Assembly (NCBI RefSeq): GCF_016545825.1
Contig: NC_052612.1
Span: 39,539,738-39,603,737 of the forward strand
Direction of reading: 5' to 3'
Source of the DNA: Eucalyptus grandis
Lineage: Eukaryota > Streptophyta > Magnoliopsida > Myrtales > Myrtaceae
DNA length: 64,000 nt
How positions within the stretch are numbered: position 1 is the first letter of the stretch; every line of letters begins with the position of its first letter. Under the pieces are notes generated by a model, which saw nothing but the letters and a program-made list of their open reading frames with translations, made no database searches and was not told the origin of the DNA. This document shows, one piece after another, positions 35,690-49,083 of this stretch. Made by a program: the position numbers and the translations under genes.

Positions 35690-36745
35690 GACATCTATTT
35701 TCTGAGTAAAAATTTGCTGATGATAGTACGTCCAAGGCTTATGTTCTGTTTTGGCTGTTAACATCCCCATGGGAAAATTTTGTGGAACTTCCGGTCCTTC
35801 CCATGCTAAAGGGTGACGCCATTCGTTTTGCTTGTTTATCGACTTTATGTTCAAGATGATTGAGCAATCTGTACTGACAAATGAACTACGTAGGATGAAG
35901 CCACTTACCCTACTTCAGAAGGGCATTAGCTTTTGAATAGTGTGCTCTAGCATACAGAGGAGGCACAGATGTGAAGATGTGTGCTCATGGTCATCTTTGG
36001 TATGTTAATACTGAGAAAAGACCAAATCACTTTCGGTCTCCCATATTATTTAATGATGTGCTAGTACTATACCAAGTAGGAATGAGAAACCTAGTGATCC
36101 GGCTTCGACCGAACATTTTAGACAGTTAAATTCCAATGCCTCACTTGTTGATAAAAGGAATGCTGGATTTCAATAACGGCATCCAAGGGGGCATTTTTCT
36201 TCATAAGAGTTCGAAGGCCACTGGTTTGATAGGGCCGATAATGTTGACTCCGTATCTTAAAAAACTCGTTCTAATGTGATCTCAAAGGTGGCTCCATGTG
36301 TCGTCGGTCGTCTCCCTCTGCTATGCTTTGCTGGCTTTAATTTGGTGTTCTTGAGCATGTTTCTGTCAATTCTGTCGTACTATTTTCTCATGTACTTTAC
36401 ATCTGCACCGCAAGTTGCACTGGATTTCTTCTGGCTTTCATTACCCAGATTACATTCTTTCTTCTTCTTTTCTATACCGCGATGCGGCCATTTTTTATGA
36501 GCATCGGGATAATGTGTTTCTATTACAGAGCTTATTTCTGCATGCTAAACGTACAGCTCAAGTTATGTCTTTTCCTATCCCCTAGTCTAATCGCTAGGTT
36601 CGCTGTAATGGCTATTCGGAATTTGGATTCACTCCTAACAGGCTATCGGCTTTACTCCAGAAAATTCCATTCTGAAGAGTGTAAGTGATTCGCAATTTTA
36701 CTTCTTGAGGCGCTTACTCTCGATATTTGAAGTCCATTGCAATGC
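35690..36745 (-). repeat. Inverted copy of part of the TPK intron
   Basis: The minus strand here matches plus-strand 23850-24910 over about 1 kb with small indels. Anchor phrases: 'tatcatcagcaaattttta', 'catcctacgtagttcatttg', 'ccgaaagtgatttggtcttt' and 'tccgaatagccattacagcg'. It lies immediately after the HMG-box gene. Confidence 0.85.
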
Positions 36746-37789
36746 CTGTGCCATGAGAGGAGAATTGCAGATGCTTCTTTTTTTAAAACTAATTCCATGA
36801 CTACTGTATTCTCCTAGTGTACTGATGGCAGTTGAGAGTGATGAATAGTGTGAGATTAATGTAGGTCCTCTGTACGAAAAGCAAACCAAATTGCGATGCC
36901 TGTCCCATGAGAGAGAATTGAGACACCGTGCAATAATTAGAATCGGATGGAGAAAGTCCAAGTTAAATTTTCTAGATTTAATATCTTCCTTACACACGAA
37001 CTAGGCAGGTGCATCTATTTCTGGTACTGTTGGGCCATTTGATTTATCCTGATTACCACTTTATAGTGCTTGAAATGTAGAATATTAACAGGGTAGGAGG
37101 GGCAAAGTGGCAGCAAAACATGGGATAAAGAATTCTATTTTCTTGTCAATTTCATACCAAATAATGCACAGCATAAATTTCATAAAGCAGGAAACAGAAT
37201 TGGGGCATCATCATCCGTATTTCCAAAACGGTTACATAATTTGAGCTTCGTCATTCATCTTTGGACTTTTAAACAACTCAAGAAGCTGACTGAGAATGAG
37301 AGCAGCTATTTCATCAAAGCTACGAGGACTGATTGCTGCGGAGAATTTACTTAGCCATTTTCAACAAATTTTATGAGGATTATGGTATTGGCCATCAACA
37401 AATTCTATGAAGATTATGGTATTTGGCATTTCTTGACGGTTTCGTATTCTTCTCTTCTCGACAAAATGCAAGATGTGTAACTGAAATGTCGAATAGATAA
37501 ATAAAATGACAAAAAGGATAAAAAGATATAGAATCTTCTGAGACTTGTTAATTGAGTGGATTGGTATTAGACTTCTTAATTGAGTAGATTAGTGTTTTTC
37601 GTCTCCTAGTTTCACTTTGAAAATTCCTAATTAAAATGAATACTTTGCTAATAAATGAAATAATAAAAAAGATCAATTTTTTTTTTTTAGTTTAAATTCA
37701 ATGAGCCAAATGTTCCCGTCCTGTTTTTCTAATTGTAGAATAGATATTAATTAACAAAACGACTGAAAAATTGGAACGTTATCAAATGG
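36746..37789. other. Rearranged TPK 3' flank, no gene
   Basis: 37010-37760 matches 27190-27880 in direct orientation, including the copia integrase relic. 36746-37009 has no clear counterpart; it carries a doubled phrase ('attgcaatgcctgtgccatg' and 'attgcgatgcctgtcccatg'). Confidence 0.6.
37300..37480 (+). pseudogene. Copia integrase relic, duplicated copy
   Basis: Copy of 27475-27633. It has an in-frame stop after CCGEFT and an internal tandem duplication of ~35 bases ('caacaaattttatgaggatt' / 'caacaaattctatgaagatt'). Confidence 0.65.
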
Positions 37790-40700
37790 AGTTTTGGAGA
37801 TGCAAATATTGCGAACCTGCCAAAGTGCTCGATTTTGCCCGCGCGAGGAGGCGTGTAAAATTCAGTTCGGGCGCTCCAGACGGCGAGCGCCTGCCGGTTC
37901 TCCACGCCATCACCCCCGCCGAACCGAGGCGATCCATTTCTCCAGATCCTCGGAGCAGTGCTCGTCTCGAATGCCACCGCGTTGCTACGGCGGCGACTCT
38001 CCTCCTCATTCTTCAAGGCCTCCCGTTCTCCCCGCAGCTTCGCTCCGTCCCTCTTCTTCGCTCTTCCTCTTTCCGGTTAAATTTTCCCGATCCTCTCCTT
38101 ATAGAGCTAAAGCTTCTCCATGACCTCGACGGATGCCAGAGATTTCGTATATCGTGCCTTTTAAGTTTCGTTGTTTTTATTTTCTTTTGTTTTGATTGTG
38201 TCGGTGTCGACTCTGCTGGCCTGGAACAGCCGGGCTTGGACTTCGCGTTGGCCGCATTACCTGGATTTGGAAGGATCGCGCCATGAACTAATTCTAGGAA
38301 ACCCAATCTGGCGCGCATGCCTTTTCTACGACGCTTGCACAATAGCCTGTTCGCCATTACGCGATGGTGAGAACTGATATTCGATCTTTGAATTGAAGAA
38401 TCGCCCCCGGCTTTGCGGGAATTCGTGCTGGCGAAGGCAGCATGCTGGGCGAGGATCTCTGGACCGATGGGCTCGTTTGTGCCTTGGAGTTTAGACGGGC
38501 AGGAGGAGAACGAAGGAGCGCGAGTCTGGATGTCAACACAGTGTTGCATGCCACGGCCAGGATGACGGAAACAGTGCCGCGGCCATGCTCTAGAAGAATT
38601 TCGAGGGGGTCATCGGGTGCCAATTGGCTGGCTTAGAATACACCAACTCATTGACTTTGGGGATAGCGAGGATGATGTCGCAATTGCGGACACAGCAACT
38701 CCATGCTAGGAGCGGCCAGTGGGCCCCACTTGGTGGTGCCATGTAGCGGCAGATCACCCATTCGTCCAATCATGGTTGAGCAATGCACAGTGGCTACATC
38801 CTGCCATAAGTATTTCTCTGCGCGATGAAAGTAGGCTGATGAGTGAACGAACGAAGCACCTACTCTATGAGGCAATCAAAATGTGTAATGGTCGACATAT
38901 CCTTTCGTGGCCGGTTTTTATAAATTAAAAGAGATTATTTTCGTTTGAAGTTTCGATATTCTTAAGATGTCTGCTTACTGTCTCTCAAATTAGATTGATT
39001 TAAGATGGGTTTTACTTGCATTTGACTTGGCTCAATGCCTTTCATACTCTTGGTTTTCCTGCCTTTCGACCCTCTCGACAAAGAGTCACCGAATGGACAT
39101 CTTTCTTAGGTCCGTGATACACCTGTGACTGAACATCTGAGCCAGTAAACTTCCTTTTCTGTTCAAGTATCCCTTTCTTCATCGTAGTTTGTTCTCTTGG
39201 TGCTCAGTTTGCTGCTGACATTGCTGTGAGTGTAAGCAGGAAGAAGATAGCTGTAAATGCCAGTCTACTATAATCACCAAATAGACAATCCAATGCCACA
39301 AGAGTCTAGTAAACCTATTTTCCACCTCTAATAGATCCTTGTGGAATGAGCAAGTACAAAAAAATTGGTGTGGTACAGAATTTCCGATCCTGTTTTGAGA
39401 TAATGTAGTAAAAGATTGGTCGTTAGGCTGCCAAGATTATAATCGGGGTCAGTCTTGCCTAGGTTAGTGTGAACACTCAAACATGTTAAGGCAAAGTTTC
39501 TATCGTAGTAGAAAGAGACTGGAAATTCTGATCTCATCAAGGTTTTAGTACAGCCTAGGTGGAATGTCAATTTCTCAATGAGTTTCATATGTCACTACAA
39601 TTTTGAAGAATAATGACTCGGGTCAAGATTGACGAGGTAGTAGACCACTGATCATAAAAACTTAGTGTCATGGGAACAAGTACATACAGACTCGTTGTTT
39701 CTTTCCACCTTCTCTGCTACATAATTTGGGAAGCCTCAAATGTATGGTGTACTCTAATTTTGAATTCATTTCCTTACAGGTTCCAGCTAGAGTTGCTGGT
39801 GGCCTTCCATTTGAGATGTCGGGGTAGTCGGCTCGTGATCCATCATGCACTGATGAAGATGATATACCCATTGTTTTACGGTCATGGCAAGCTAAAAAAT
39901 TTTTAACTTGCGTCACTGCACATCAGAGGTTCTGCCACCGTTATTAACATCTTAGGTGTTTTGGAAGTTCAAGTTTGTCCGTCAGATTTGTAAGTTTTGT
40001 TTTTATTTTCTTTCTTTTCTGGAATATATCTTCCATTAAGCATTTTTTTCCCCAAAAGCACCACTAGTTTTCTTGTCATTCTTTATGTAAGGAACCGCTT
40101 GTTGCTGGAGGTTCTAACATCCCACAAAGCATTCATGAGGTTTTGGCACATCTTGCCGGTCGCTTGCCACGATGGATGACACGTGTGTATACTTTTCGCC
40201 CGATCTATACTTGCAATGCTTATTGACCGATGGCAGTGTTTGCTGTCAACAAATAAGGTGAATCTTGATGCCCGCCTCATGAAGGTCTGATCTCCTTCTA
40301 CCTCAAAAAAAAATGCTGCAATTGATTGATTGGCTTGTGGACATGGGTTCTAGGAGTGTGTTGGCTTGTCGCCATTTTAGGTTATTAGAGTGAAATGGTC
40401 ACTTCATGCGAGAGAGGAAATAGTATCTGAGCGTGCATGGACCTTGCTGGAAAGCATACAAAAGAGCACAAGGGAAATGATTGAGGAACAAGAAGCAGTC
40501 CGGGGCGGGCTTTTTTCGATCCAAGATGTCATGTGGATTACAGTTCGTGGGTGGTTACAGATTTTCCTACAGTTACAACATCTTTTAGCCTTTTCTCTTT
40601 TGAATTTTATGAGCTATGACATGAAGTTATCGAGCATATAATGAGCCATGTCATTGATAAGATCTCTGTTTTCGGTTATTTATAAGTTAGCATTAGTTTT

Positions 40701-41700
40701 GTAGATTGGTAGGTACGATTAGTAGTTGTGATACTTGGTGGTAGTGACATTTGAAATTGCAACAACTAACTTAGAGGTTTTCTAACTATAACTCCTTCTA
40801 GAATCATTCATGTCGACTAGCATTGTCAGATCACTGGTGAACCTTTATATATAAAACAATGATGCAGTTAGTCTTATAATATGCTCGGTACTCATTTTAG
40901 TCTATTTTTTTTTTGTATGGATTAGTGCGGTGGAAGTGTTGTGAAAGTATGATATGTTGCTTGTTCTCATTCTTATATGTAAGGTGTTTGCTCACATTTT
41001 CCTATTTTTAATACTAGGATAAGAGCCTCACTGTTACACACAAGCTAGGAGTTTTTGGAGGGTGTGGTCTTGTCCTATCTATCATCACTGGACCTTTTGG
41101 AATCAATGTCGGCGGAATTCCAAGATTAGATGAGTCGCCATATGTACTTTCTCTATTTTCTTGCTTCCTGCCCTTTCTGGGAGCTACATTGATCGCACTT
41201 GGTCTCTTTTACCTTGGCTTAGAGCACCCCATTGTTGAAGAGAATGTTGAGGTTAGAAAGTTGGAGCATCAGGAGCTGGTTCATAAGTTTCAGCATGAAG
41301 CGGAATCTCACGCCAAAGTTTGCGAAAATGTCCCTTGAAAAAATGTACCTCTTACTGTTGCAGATCTACTCCCAAATGGTGCGGGTTAAACCCTCCTCAG
41401 CTGAAAACATAACATCAAAGTATGCCCAATGTGCGGATGATCTATTGCTGCTTCATGAGATATCGAATATGTCTATGCAATTCACAGCCTTGATCTTTAG
41501 CCATCAACTAAATCTTTGCACTGAAGTTCGTTCTTGGTTGAACATGGTCATCGCATATGAAAGGTCGCTTGTGCATATGCAAAAATCAGCTTGAGCTCCG
41601 TGGCCTCTAGCATTCTTCGGTACATAAATTTGTAGTTATGGTGAGTGCCAATCTATTCTTTTGCACATACCAACGGCTCATAGTCTTTTAGTCCGGATCT
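37790..41700 (+). pseudogene. CorA-like pseudogene B1 (nearly full length)
   Basis: Counterpart of 12500-17700. Exon 1 relic starts at ATG 38442 (MLGEDLWTDGLVCALEF) and breaks after large deletions, with TAG at 38634-38636. Its donor became GC (38872). Exon 2 relic is 39780-39972, with CAG changed to TAG at 39825-39827. Exon 3 relic is 40092-40182. Exons 4 and 5 are missing. Exon 6 relic is 40381-40560, with a 24-base in-frame deletion. Exon 7 relic is 41018-41339, still largely open and ending CENVP. The membrane segment reads TGPFGIN where the intact gene has TGLFGIN. Confidence 0.92.
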
Positions 41701-44290
41701 AGTGCACGATTGCGGGGTTAAATTGTTAGTAATATGACAAAGTAAAAAAACAATTGGTGCGGTACAGAATTTCCAGTCTTGTTTTGAGATAATGTAGTAA
41801 AAGATTGGTCGTTAGGTGCCAAGATTACAATCTGAGTCAATCTTGCCCATGTTAATGCGAGCATTCAAACATGTCAAGGCAAAGCTTTTATCGCAGTGGA
41901 AATAGACCGGAAATTATGACCTAATCAAGGTACCAGTACAGCCCAGGTGGAATGTCAATTTCTCAGTGAGTTTCATACGTCACTACATTTTGAAGAATAA
42001 ATGACGCAGGGGTCAAGATTGACTAGGTAGTAGATCACATATCATAGAGACTTAGTGTCATGAGAACAAGTACATACATAAGCGCTGTTTCTTTCCACCT
42101 TCTCTGCTACATAATTTGCTAAGCGTCAAATGTATGGTGTACTCTAATTTTGATTTCATTTCCTTACAGGTTCTAGTTAGAGTCTCTGGTGGCCTTCTAT
42201 TTGAGATGTCAGGGTAGTCGGCTGGTGATCCATCATGCGCCGATGAAGATGATATACCCATTGTTTTACGGTCATGGTAGGCTCAAATTTTTTTACTAGC
42301 GTCACTACACATCAGAGGGTCTGCCGCCGTTATTAACATTTAAGGTATTTTGGAAGTTCAGGTTTGTCCGTTAGATTTGTACAATCTGATTGTTTTTTTT
42401 TTTTTTTTTAATTTCCTAGAATATATCTTCCTTTATCCAATTTTTTTTCCCAAAAGGACCATTAATTTTCTTGTCATTCTTTACGTAGGAACTGCTTGCT
42501 GCCGGAGGTTCTAACATCCCACAAAGCATTCATGAGGTTGTGGCACATCTTGCCTGTTGCTTGCCATGGTGGATGACACGTGTGTGTACTTTTCGTTCGA
42601 TCAAAACTTGCAAATGCCTTATTGACCGACAGCAGTGTTTGCTGTCAACAAATAAGGTGAACTTTGATGCCCGCCTCATGAAGGTCTCCTTGGACCTCAA
42701 ATAGAATGCTGCAATTGATTTATTGGCTTGTGCACATGGGTTCTTCGGATGTTCACTGGCGATGTTTGGAGTCAAACGGCAAACATTCTATGTACTGGAA
42801 GTAGCAAGTTTGCCACATTTCTGTAATATGGCTACACATATGCTAAACACGTTCCCTTTTCTCCTCGTAAATAGGAGAAGCCTCGAAGGCGTGCATTTAT
42901 TTATGATGATTTTAGATCAAGAGATCCAAAGGTTATCAACCTAGGTACACTTCTATTCTTCTAATGGAAAAATGCCTAGCCGAATGATCGTTATCTATAA
43001 GTGTGCTGGGTTGTCGCCGTTTTAGGTTATTAGAGTGAAATGGTCACTTCATGCCTGGGAGGAAATAATAGTTGAGCTTCTTCAACACTTGAGAGGGAAT
43101 GCTGCATCGACCTTGTCGGAATGCATACGAAATAGCACAGGGGAAATGATTGGGGAACAAGAAGCAGTCCGGGGCGGGCTTTTTTCGATCCAAGATTCAT
43201 GCGGATTAGAGTTCGTGCATGCTTACAGATTTTCCTACAGTTACGGTATCTTTCAATCTTTTCTCTTCTAAATTCTATGAGTTTTGACATGCAGGTATCG
43301 AGAATATAATGAGCCATGTCACTGATAAAATCTCTGTTTTTGGTTATTTATAAGATGGCATTAGTTTTGTAGATTGGTGGGTACGATTAGTAGTTGTGAT
43401 ACTTGGTGGTAGTGGCATTTCAAATTGCAACAACTAACTTAGAGGTTTTCTAACTGTAACTCCTTCTAAAATCATTCATGTCGACTAGCATTGTCATACC
43501 ACTGGTGAACCTTTATGTATAAAACAATGATGCAATTAGTCTTATAATATGCTCGGTACTCATTTTAGTCTTCTTTTTTTTTTTGTATGGATTAGTGCGG
43601 TGGAAGTGTTGTGAAAGTATGATATGTTGCTTGTTCTCATTCTTATATGTAAGGTGTTTGCTCACATTTTCCTATTTTTAATACTAGGATAAGAGCCTCA
43701 CTGTTACACACAAGCTAGGAGTTTTTGGAGGGTGTGGTCTTGTCCTATCTATCATCATTGGACCTTTTGGAATCAATGTTGGCAGAATTCCAGGATCAGA
43801 TGAGTTGCCATATGTACTTGCTCTATTTTCTTGCTTCTTGCCCTTTCTGGGAGCCGCATTGATCGCAATTGTTGAAGAGGATGTTGAGGTTTGAAAGTTG
43901 GAGTTTCGGGAGCTACTTCAAAAGTTTTAGCATGAAGTAGAATCTCACGCCCAAGTTTGCGAAGATGTCCCCTAAATGAATGTACCTCCTACTGCTGCAA
44001 ATCTACTCCAAATGGTGCGTGTTATACCCTCCTCAGCCGAAAACATAACATCAAAGTATGCCCAATGCGCGGATGATCTATTGCTGCTCCATGAGATGTC
44101 GAATATGTTCGTGCAATTCACAGCCCTGATCTTTAGCCATCAACTAAATTTTTAGCATTGAAGTTCGTTCTAGGTTGAACATGGTCATCGCATATGAAAG
44201 GTCGCTTGTACATATACAAAAATTAGCATGAGCTCCGTGGCCTCTAGCATTCTTCGGTACATAAATTTGTAGTTATGGTGAGTGCCAATC
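41701..44290 (+). pseudogene. CorA-like pseudogene B2 (partial tandem copy)
   Basis: Starts inside intron 1. Exon 2 relic from 42170 carries the same TAG as B1 (42215-42217). Exon 3 relic is from 42489, exon 4 is missing, exon 5 from 42875, exon 6 43026-43229 with a small deletion, and exon 7 from 43688. Exon 7 has lost the GLFYLGLEHP segment and stops at TGA near 43891. It shares GPFGIN with B1. Confidence 0.9.
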
Positions 44291-47210
44291 TATTCTTTTG
44301 CACATACCAACGGCTTATAGTCCTTTAGTCCGGATCCAATGCACGATTGCAGAGTTAAATCGTTAGTAGTATGTTAAAGTAAAAAACAATTGGTGCGGTA
44401 CATAATTTCCAATCCTGTTTTGAGATAATGTAGTAAAAAATTGGTCGTTAGGCTGCCAAGATTACAATCTGGGTCAGTCTTGCCCAGGTTAATGCGAACA
44501 TTCAAACATGTTAAGGCAAAGCTTTTATCGTAGTGGAAATAGACCGGAAATTATGACCTAATCAAGGTATGAGTACAGCCCAAGTGGAATGTCAATTACT
44601 CAGTGAGTTTCATATGTCACTAAAGTTTTGAAGAATAATGACTCAAGGGTCAAGATTGACCAGGTAGTAGACCACATATGATAGAGACTTAGTGTCATGG
44701 GAGCAAGTACATACATAAGATTTGTCCGTAAGATTTGTAAGTTCTGATTGTTTTTTTATTTATTTAATTTCCCGGAATATATCTTCCTTTATGCATTTTT
44801 TTTTCCAAAATGATCACTAATTTTCTTGTCATTCTTTACGTAGGAACTACTTACTACCGGAGGTTGTAACATCCCACAAAGCATTCATAAGGTTGTGGGA
44901 CATCTTGCCTGTCGCTTACCACGGTGGGCGACACGTGTGTGTACTTTTCGTCCAATCTAAACTTGCAAATGCCTTATTGACCGACAACATTGTTTGCTGT
45001 CAACAAATAAGGTGAACTTTGATGCCCGCCTCATGAAGGTCTCCTTCTACCTAAAAAAGAAGGGCGTTTCCAATTCAATTTACAATTTGGCTTGTGCGCA
45101 TAAGTTCTCTGGATGTTCACTGGCAATGTTTGGAGTCAAACTCCAAACATTCTACGTACTGGAAATAGCAAGTTTGCCACATTTCTATAACATGGCTACC
45201 CATTCGTTCTGTTGACTTCCTCGTAAAAAAGGAGGAGAGTTAAATCAAGCAAGCGATGTAGGTGTGACTTTGCTACTTTGGCTATTCATGCAACAGAGTG
45301 CCCAGTTTTTTGGTTCCATAGGTTCTGGTTATAGTACTGTAGATCCTCCTATTATCTTTTTCGAGTCCCAAAACTTGAGATACATCAGGTTATGCACTTG
45401 ATCATTTCATTCCCATTTGATGTTTTACCCTTCTAATGTTGGAAATTAGCATGTGTTAATCGGGTTTTGACAATACTGTAATCAAATATAATTTTTATAC
45501 TTCCACACAGCTTTAGTTTAGTTAACAGAAAACTTATTACATTGCATCTGTCGTCATTTTCTTGGTTTTCTGCTAATTCATTTTTCATGTTGCTTTTCTA
45601 GATTATTCCACAAAAATATCTTTGGTGCAATTGATGAAATTCAATTCATGTTTATGAACATGTGCTCCTTATGCCGCCATCTTTTGTTAGAAGAAAAAGT
45701 AATTTAATGCATATTATATGCATGACACATATGCTAAACACGTTCCCTTTTCTCCTCATGGATAGGAGAAGTCTCGAAGGCGTGCATTTATTTATGATGA
45801 TTTTAGATCAACAGATCCAAAGGTTATCAACCTAGGTACACTTCTATTCTTCTAATGGAACAATTGCTAGCCGAACGATCGTTATCTATAAGTGCGCTTG
45901 GTTGTCGCCGTTTTAGGTTATTAGAGTGAAATGCTCACTTCATGCGAGGGAGGAAATAGTATTTGAGCTTCTTCAACACTTGAGAGGGAATGTTGCACGG
46001 ACCTTGCCGGAAAGCATACGAAAGAGCACAAGGGAAATGATTGAGGAACAAGAAGCAGTTCGGGGCAGGCTTTTTTCGATCCAAGATGTCATGCGGATTA
46101 CAGTTCGTGCGTGGTTACAGGTTTTCCTACAGTTACGATATATTTTAGCTTTTTCTCTTCTGAATTTTATGAGCTATGACATGCAGGTATCGAGCATTAA
46201 TGAGCCATGTCGTTGATAAGGTCTCCATTTTCGGTTATTTATAAGTTAGTATTAGTTTTGTGGATTGGTGGGTACAATTAGTAGTTGTGATACTTGGTGG
46301 TAGTGGCATTTGAAATTGCAACAACTAACTTAGAGGTTTTCTAACTGTAACTCCTTCTAGAATCATTCATGTCGACTAACATTGTCATACCACTGGCGAA
46401 CCTTTATATATAAAACAATGATACGGTTAGTCATATAATATGCCTGGTACTCATTTTAGTCTATTTTTTTGTATGGATTAGTGCGGTGGAAGTGTCGTGA
46501 AAGCATGATATATTGCTTGTTCTCATTCTTATATGTAAGGTGTTTGCTCACATTTTTCTATTTTTAATACTAGGATAAGAGCCTCACTGTTACACACAAG
46601 CTAGGAGTTTTTGGAGGGTGTGGTCTTGTCCAATCTATGATCATTGGACCTTTTGGAATCAATGTCGTTGGAATTCGAAGATCAGATGAGTCGCCGTATG
46701 TACTTGCTCTATTTTCTTGCTTCTTGCCCTTTCTGGGAGCCGCATTGATTGCAATTGGTCTATTTTACCTTGGCTTAGAGCATCCCATTGTTGAAGAGGA
46801 TGTTGAGGTTAGAAAGTTGGAGCTTCAGGAGCTGGTTCAAAAGTTTCAGCATGAAGTAGAATCTCACGCCCAAGTTTGCGAAAATGTCCCCTGAAAGAAT
46901 GTACCTCCTACTACCGTAGATCTACTCCCAAATGGTGCGGGTTATACCCTCCTCAGCCAAAAATATAACATCAAAGTATGCCCAATGTGTGGATGATCTA
47001 CTGTTGCTCCATGAGATGTCGAATAAGTCTATGCAATTCACAGCCCTGATCTTTAGCCATCAACTAAATCTTTGCACTGAATTGGACATGGTCATTGCAT
47101 ATGAAAGGTAGCTTGTGCATATACAACAATCAGCATGGGCTCCGCGGCCATTAGCATTCTTCGGTACATAAATTTGTGGTTATGGTGAGTGCCAATCTAT
47201 TCTTTTGCAC
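44291..47210 (+). pseudogene. CorA-like pseudogene B3 (partial tandem copy)
   Basis: Starts inside intron 1; exon 2 is deleted together with its flanks (junction near 44720). Exon 3 relic is from 44844, exon 4 45602-45661 (donor lost), exon 5 from 45766 with TAG at its end, exon 6 45917-46120 (intact frame), and exon 7 46574-46894 (open, ends CENVP). It retains the most 3' exons of any copy in the array. Confidence 0.9.
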
Positions 47211-48155
47211 ATACCGATGGCTTATAGTCCTTTAGTTCGGATCCAATGCACGATTGCAGGGTTAAACTGTTAGAAATATGTTAAAGTAAAAAAACAATTG
47301 GTGCGGTGCATAATTCCAGTCCTGTTTTGAGATAATGTAGTAAGAGATTGGTCGTTAAGCTGCCAAGATTACAATCTGGGTCAATCTTGCCCAGGTTAAT
47401 GCGAACATTCAAGCATGTTAAGGCAAAGCTTTTATCGCAGTGGAAATAGACCGGAAATTATGGCCTAATCAATGTACAAGTACAGCCGAGGTGGAATGTC
47501 AATTTCTCAGTGAGTTTCATCTGTCACTACAGTTTTGAAGAATAATGACTCAGGGGTCAAGATTGACCAGGTAGTAGACCACTTATCATAGAGACTTAGT
47601 GTCGTGGGAACAAGTACATACATAAGGTTTGTTCGTCAGCTTTGTAAGTTCTGATTTTTTTTTCTAATTTCCTGGAATATATCTTCCTTTATGCATTTTT
47701 TTTTTCCAAAATGACCACTATTTTTCTTGTCATTCTTTACGTAGGAACTACTTACTGCCGGAGGTTCTAACATCCCACAAAGCATTCATAAGGTTGTGGC
47801 ACATCTTGCCTGTCGCTTGCCACGGTGGACGACACGTGCGTGTACTTTTCATCCGATCTAAACTTGCAAATGCCTTATTGACCGACGGCAGTGTTTGCTG
47901 TCAACAAATAAGGTGAACTTTGGTGCTCGCCTCATGAAGGTCTCCTTCAACCTCAAAAAGAAGGGTGTTTCCAATTCAATTTACAATTTGGCCTGTGCGC
48001 ATAAGTTCTCTAGATGTTCACTGGTGATGTTTGGAGTCAAACTCCAAGCATTCTATGTACTGGAAGTAGCAAGTTTGCCACATTTCTGTAACATGGCTAC
48101 CCATTCGTTCTGTCGACTTCCTCGTAAAAAAGGAGGAGAGTTAAATCAAGCAAGC

Positions 48156-48165
48156 GATATAAGTG
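48156..48165. repeat. Left target-site duplication of the MULE-like element
   Basis: GATATAAGTG, identical to 49084-49093. The B3 copy has the uninterrupted site 'gatgtaggtg' near 45256. Confidence 0.9.
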
Positions 48166-49083
48166 GGGATAAGTACACTAATGGTGCCATAAGTTGTGTA
48201 CGGCGCTCACTTTGGTGCCAAAAGTTTCCGTCGGATCACTTAAGTGCCAAAAAATTTGAAAAATGCTCACTTTGGTGCCAACTCCGACGAAATTGGCCGG
48301 AAATCCGACGTGGCCTTTTTTTATTAATTTTTGACGCCGACATGGCTCGTCGGAGAGTTGAGTCAGCATCCAAACACCAAAACGACGCCGTTTGGTGTCT
48401 CCCCCAATTCAAAACCCTAATCTCCGGCCGTCGCCGTCCTCGACGGTCCTTGCGCTCAGGCGGCCACGGCTTCGACCCCAACCTCGACGATGACCACTCA
48501 ACGGCAGTGGCTCCGACCTCGACCCCGACCCCGACCCCAACGATGGCCACTCGGCGGCCGTAGCTCCGACCCCGACCTCAACCCCGACCGCGACGATGGC
48601 CACTCGACGGCCGCGGCTCAAACCCCGACCCCGACCCCGACGATGGCCACTCCACGGCCGTAGCTTCGACCCCGACCCCGACCCCGACCTCGATGATGGC
48701 CACTCGGCAGCCGCAGCTTCGACCCCGACGCCGACCCCAACCCCGGCGACGGCCACGGCTTCGACCCCGTCGAAACCCTAATTTCTTCCCCATGTGAGCT
48801 AAACGGCGTCATTTCCATGAAGCCATCCACGTAGGATGGCAAAACGACGTCGTTTCCTTAAGAATGACCGAAAACAACGTCATTTAAAGGCTTATCGATT
48901 TTTTTTTTTTTTAAAAAAAAAATCATTTTGGCCGGAATCTTTCGCCGGAGGCCGGAATCTTTCGCCGGTGGCACCAAAGTGAGCGTTTTTCCTCCGATTT
49001 GGCACTTAAGTGATCCGACGGAAACTTTTGGCACCAAAGTGAGCGCCGTACACAACTTATGGCACCATTAGTGTACTTATCCC
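48166..49083. mobile_element. Non-autonomous MULE-like TIR transposon, 918 bp
   Basis: The two ends are perfect inverted repeats for 86 bases, beginning GGGATAAGTACACTAATGG, and imperfect for ~50 more. A second 'GCTCACTTTGGTGCCA' phrase sits inside each arm. A 10-bp target duplication flanks it (GATATAAGTG). Long TIRs plus a 9-11-bp duplication point to the Mutator superfamily. The interior is GC-rich, encodes no transposase and contains a short minisatellite. Perfect TIR identity suggests recent insertion. Confidence 0.88.
48480..48765. repeat. GC-rich minisatellite inside the MULE-like element
   Basis: Repeated blocks of 'gaccccgaccccgac' and 'gatggccactcggcggccg' with units of about 60 bases, four to five times. 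It gives Thr/Pro-rich frames on one strand and Gly/Val/Arg-rich frames on the other, none credible as protein. Confidence 0.8.

Larger units (their letters stand above)
28260..37780 (+). repeat. Second, rearranged copy of the TPK region (block B)
   Basis: Alignment by eye: 28260-33235 matches 19455-23580 in direct order, interrupted by a LINE at 30319-31171. 33800-33990 matches 27020-27190. 35690-36745 matches 24910-23850 inverted. 37010-37760 matches 27190-27880. TPK exon 2 was not found in the copy. The divergence and the number of small indels suggest an old duplication with one inversion and several deletions. Confidence 0.75.

Noticed and set aside
48409..48842. Several frames inside the MULE-like element
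   Set aside because: Open on both strands only because of the GC-rich repeat; low-complexity Thr/Pro or Gly/Val/Arg sequence.
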